Assembly (NCBI GenBank): GCA_963844845.1
Contig: CAWJPW010000009.1
Coordinates: forward strand, 62,001-126,000
Source of the DNA: CAWJPW01 sp963844845
Lineage (GTDB): Bacteria > Acidobacteriota > Thermoanaerobaculia > Thermoanaerobaculales > Sulfomarinibacteraceae
Length of the DNA: 64,000 bases
Reading direction: 5' to 3'
Shown here: positions 61,857-64,000 of the stretch, piece after piece
Position numbering within the stretch: the stretch's first letter is position 1
How the letters are laid out: each line of letters begins with the position of its first letter
Notes under the pieces: generated by a model
What the model was told of the DNA's origin: nothing
The model's database searches: none
What the model saw: the letters and a program-made list of their open reading frames with translations, nothing else
Position numbers and translations under genes: made by a program

Positions 61857-62303
61857 TCAGCCCGACCGATCCTCCCACAAGAGAGTGACCGGGCCCGAGT
61901 TGACCAGCTCGACGTCCATCATCGCCTGGAACACGCCGGTGGCGACCGCCAGGCCCCGGCGGCGAAGATCCGCCACGAGGGCCTCGAACAGCGGACGCGC
62001 CTCCTCGGCGGGCATGGCGCGGTCGAAGCTGGGACGGCGACCGCGCCGGATCGAACCGGCGAGGGTAAACTGGGACACAGCCAGCACCGCCCCATCCACG
62101 TCGTCGAGCCCCAGGTTCAGCTTGCCTCTGTCGTCCTCGAACACCCGCAGCGTCGCCAGCCGTTGCCCCGCGCGCTCGAGCTGCTCGACCTGGTCGCCGC
62201 GCTCGAGCCCCACCAGAACGAGGAGCCCGCGGCCGATCTCGCCGACGACCTTCCCACCCACCCGCACCCGGGCCTCGGACACGCGCTGGATGACCATCCT
62301 CAT
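61857..62303 (-). CDS. dtd: D-aminoacyl-tRNA deacylase
   Basis: 148 aa from ATG 62303, which overlaps the murJ stop (ATGA); ATG 62297 is two codons later. Family motifs: MRMVIQRVSEARVRVGGKVV at the start, LAVSQFTLAGSIRRGRRPSF near residue 76 (SQFTL), and LVNSGPVTLLWED near the end (NxGPVT). It removes D-amino acids (and glycine) mischarged on tRNA. Length is standard. It is the second gene of the murJ-dtd unit. Confidence 0.96.
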   Translation of the reverse strand: MRMVIQRVSEARVRVGGKVVGEIGRGLLVLVGLERGDQVEQLERAGQRLATLRVFEDDRGKLNLGLDDVDGAVLAVSQFTLAGSIRRGRRPSFDRAMPAEEARPLFEALVADLRRRGLAVATGVFQAMMDVELVNSGPVTLLWEDRSG

Positions 62304-63883
62304 TCCGAACCATCCTCTCGTACCGTTCGCCGCCGCAGGAGGTCGAGCATCATCCTCGGTTCGTCTCCCCCCAGAACCCGAAGCACACCGAGGTAGATCA
62401 CGGCCGCGGCCGCCAGGGTCGCCGCCACCGCCCCTGCCGCTCGCAGCTCCGTGTGGGAGACCCAGGCAAGATGAGGCCTCGCTGCCAGGAGGAGGCCCGC
62501 CGTGGCGCCGGCAGCCACGACCTGCCGGGCGCTGCGACCGAGGAGGGGGCCGACAACGCCGAAGCCGTGGCGGCGCGCGTAGAGGGTCACGAGGAAGATG
62601 GCGAAAGCCGTGGTCGACAGGGTGTTCGCCCAACCTATGCCGGGGGTTCCGAAACGCAGGGCGAGGAGCGAGCAGCCGGTGACGAAGAAGGCCATCGAGA
62701 CGAGGCTCCCGATCATCGGCGTTCGCGTGTCACGGTGTGCAAAGAAGGCGTTCGCCATTACCTTGGCCACCGCGAGACCTACTAGGCCGAAGGCATAGGC
62801 ATTGAGCGTCGCTGCCGTCACGCCCACGTCCTCGGCGCCGTAGCGGCCGCCCCCGAAGAGAAGGGCCACGATCGGGTGCGCCAGCAGCGCCAGCACCACC
62901 GCGGACGGCAGCGTCACGAAGCTCACCAGCGCCAGGGTCCGGCGCAAGGTCTGGCGGGCGCCCTCGCGGTCGCTGATCAGGTCCCGCGAAAGAGTTGGGA
63001 GCAGCACGGTTGTGAGCTGCACGACCACAACCCCGAACACCAGCTCCGTGATGCGGTAGGCGTTGTAGGTGTACGTGACACCGCCGTTCCCGGTGAATGA
63101 GGCAAACAGAGTCGAGACGAACTGGTTGACCTGGTTGACGCCGAGCACGCCGATGCCCGGCAGCATGAGGAGCAGGACCGTGCGCACCTCGGGATCCAGC
63201 GCGTGCCGCCAGGCCGGGCGGAGGCTATACCCGAGGCGCCGCACCGCGACGGCCTGCACGGCGAACTGGAGGAAGCCGCCCACCAAGACGCCTCCGGCCA
63301 GCACCGGCGCGGGACGATCGGTGTGGCTCGCGGCAAGCCAGGCGGCCCCTACCAGGGAGAGGTTGAGGAAGATGGGTGTGACGGCCGGCAGCACGAAACG
63401 GTCGTGGGTGTTGAGCACTCCCTGGCACAACGCCGCCAACGAAACGAAGAGCAGGTACGGGAACATGAGGCGGTTGAGCGACACCGCCAGGGTTATCTTG
63501 CCCGGGGTCTGCTCGAAACCGGGCGCGAACGCCCGAATCAGCCATGGGGACGCGAGGATGCCGACACAGACCACGGCACTCACCAGGAGGATGAGCGTCG
63601 CGAGCATGGCGCGCACGAGGTCGCGTGCCTGCTCGGACGAGCGTTCGTCGGCGCCCACCGCACGGCTCAGCGAGGGAATGAACGCGGCGTGCAGCGCACC
63701 CTCGGCGAGGAGGGCGCGGAAGGTGTTGGGGATGCGAAAGGCGGCGAGAAAGGCGTCGTAGAATACGCCCGCACCGAACACTTGGGCCAGCGCCTTGTCG
63801 CGCAGGTAACCGGTGATGCGGCTCACCACGGTGACCGCCGCCATGCGGGAGGCGTGATGCAGCATGCCGCGGCCCGCGCTCAT
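62300..63883 (-). CDS. murJ: Lipid II flippase MurJ
   Basis: 527 aa. MVF/MurJ fold with about fourteen membrane helices. SRITGYLRDKALAQVFGAGV near residue 20 and FRIPNTFRALLAEGALHAAF near 48 are conserved, as is LPGIGVLGVNQVNQFVSTLF near 240. It flips lipid II across the inner membrane for peptidoglycan synthesis. No Shine-Dalgarno is seen; TACCCT lies exactly 6 nt before the ATG. It overlaps dtd by four bases and is divergent from ssb. Confidence 0.95.
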   Translation of the reverse strand: MSAGRGMLHHASRMAAVTVVSRITGYLRDKALAQVFGAGVFYDAFLAAFRIPNTFRALLAEGALHAAFIPSLSRAVGADERSSEQARDLVRAMLATLILLVSAVVCVGILASPWLIRAFAPGFEQTPGKITLAVSLNRLMFPYLLFVSLAALCQGVLNTHDRFVLPAVTPIFLNLSLVGAAWLAASHTDRPAPVLAGGVLVGGFLQFAVQAVAVRRLGYSLRPAWRHALDPEVRTVLLLMLPGIGVLGVNQVNQFVSTLFASFTGNGGVTYTYNAYRITELVFGVVVVQLTTVLLPTLSRDLISDREGARQTLRRTLALVSFVTLPSAVVLALLAHPIVALLFGGGRYGAEDVGVTAATLNAYAFGLVGLAVAKVMANAFFAHRDTRTPMIGSLVSMAFFVTGCSLLALRFGTPGIGWANTLSTTAFAIFLVTLYARRHGFGVVGPLLGRSARQVVAAGATAGLLLAARPHLAWVSHTELRAAGAVAATLAAAAVIYLGVLRVLGGDEPRMMLDLLRRRTVREDGSE

Positions 63884-63889
63884 GGGCTG

Positions 63890-63895
63890 AGGGTA
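63890..63895 (-). promoter_or_regulatory. Leaderless-type -10 (TACCCT) for murJ-dtd
   Basis: TACCCT on the minus strand exactly 6 nt before the murJ ATG; no Shine-Dalgarno. Confidence 0.45.
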
Positions 63896-63960
63896 GCATT
63901 GCCCCTCGAGCAGCTGTGTTAGAGTGAAGCCATCCCGTCCACGGGAAAGGGAGCGGAGAG

Positions 63961-64000
63961 ATGGGTATCAACAAGGTCATCCTGGTTGGGAACGTGGGGC
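63961..64000 (+). CDS. ssb: Single-stranded DNA-binding protein, N-terminal codons (cut by window end)
   Basis: Only 13 codons are present: MGINKVILVGNVG, the usual beginning of bacterial SSB. CGGAGAG precedes the ATG. The rest lies beyond the window, so the identity rests on this short start and is likely rather than certain. Confidence 0.75.
   Translation, partial: MGINKVILVGNVG

Overview
This is a very GC-rich bacterial chromosome segment with short intergenic gaps and many ATGA/GTGA start-stop overlaps. The gene set points to an Acidobacteriota-type organism (Thermoanaerobaculia/Holophagae-like): a TreS-maltokinase/GlgB/TreZ/TreY block, a BNR-repeat secreted protein, a secreted protein of a kind I associate with that phylum, and an HybOABC hydrogenase. 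This placement is an inference from gene content; there is no rRNA or other phylogenetic marker in the window beyond L19, EF-P and TrpS.

Layout. (1) 1-10054 (+): alpha-glucan/trehalose block: the 3' end of a TreS-maltokinase fusion, GlgB, TreZ, a GH57/DUF3536 protein and TreY, all nearly contiguous. (2) 10173-15871 (-): secreted BNR-repeat protein, MocR/LysN-type aminotransferase, cardiolipin synthase. (3) 15991-18666: elongation factor P with both beta-lysylation enzymes (EpmA, EpmB). (4) 18672-21751: small secreted protein, Hsp20, FxsA, MFS transporter. (5) 21824-35515: a membrane-bound uptake [NiFe]-hydrogenase operon (hybO-A-B-C-D plus an unknown membrane protein) behind a strong promoter with several dyads, then hypA-B-F-C-D-E. 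Between the two sits an opposing SDR gene fused to an RsbRD-like sensor domain. (6) 35565-37958 (-): a three-gene operon of unknown function with a degenerate ABC-transporter protein, a small helical protein and an alpha/alpha-toroid protein. (7) 38062-42751 (+): glutaryl-CoA-type acyl-CoA dehydrogenase, GT39 glycosyltransferase, AroD-AroE fusion. (8) 42919-48153 (-): TrpS, ferredoxin, and a metK-histidine kinase-secreted protein operon. (9) 48237-52749 (+): WbuC-type cupin, small membrane protein plus sodium/solute symporter, endonuclease III, a 51-codon small ORF, site-2 protease. (10) 53074-60121 (-): large TPR protein, L19, hypothetical, PrsW, TtcA-like, TatC, TatA/B. (11) 60271-64000: S41 carboxy-terminal protease, Dtd, MurJ, and the first codons of ssb.

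The hydrogenase system is largely self-contained here: structural subunits, endopeptidase and all six Hyp proteins, and the Tat translocase that its small subunit and HybA need is about 35 kb away in the same window. The most interesting unexplained signals are: a roughly 165-bp intergenic repeat with 17-bp terminal inverted repeats ending in ACTAGT (four copies plus a solo end), with one compensatory base change in an internal hairpin; seven starts without a Shine-Dalgarno that carry TANNNT exactly six bases before the start codon, suggesting leaderless transcripts; the pseudo-ABC operon; and the SDR-RsbRD fusion.
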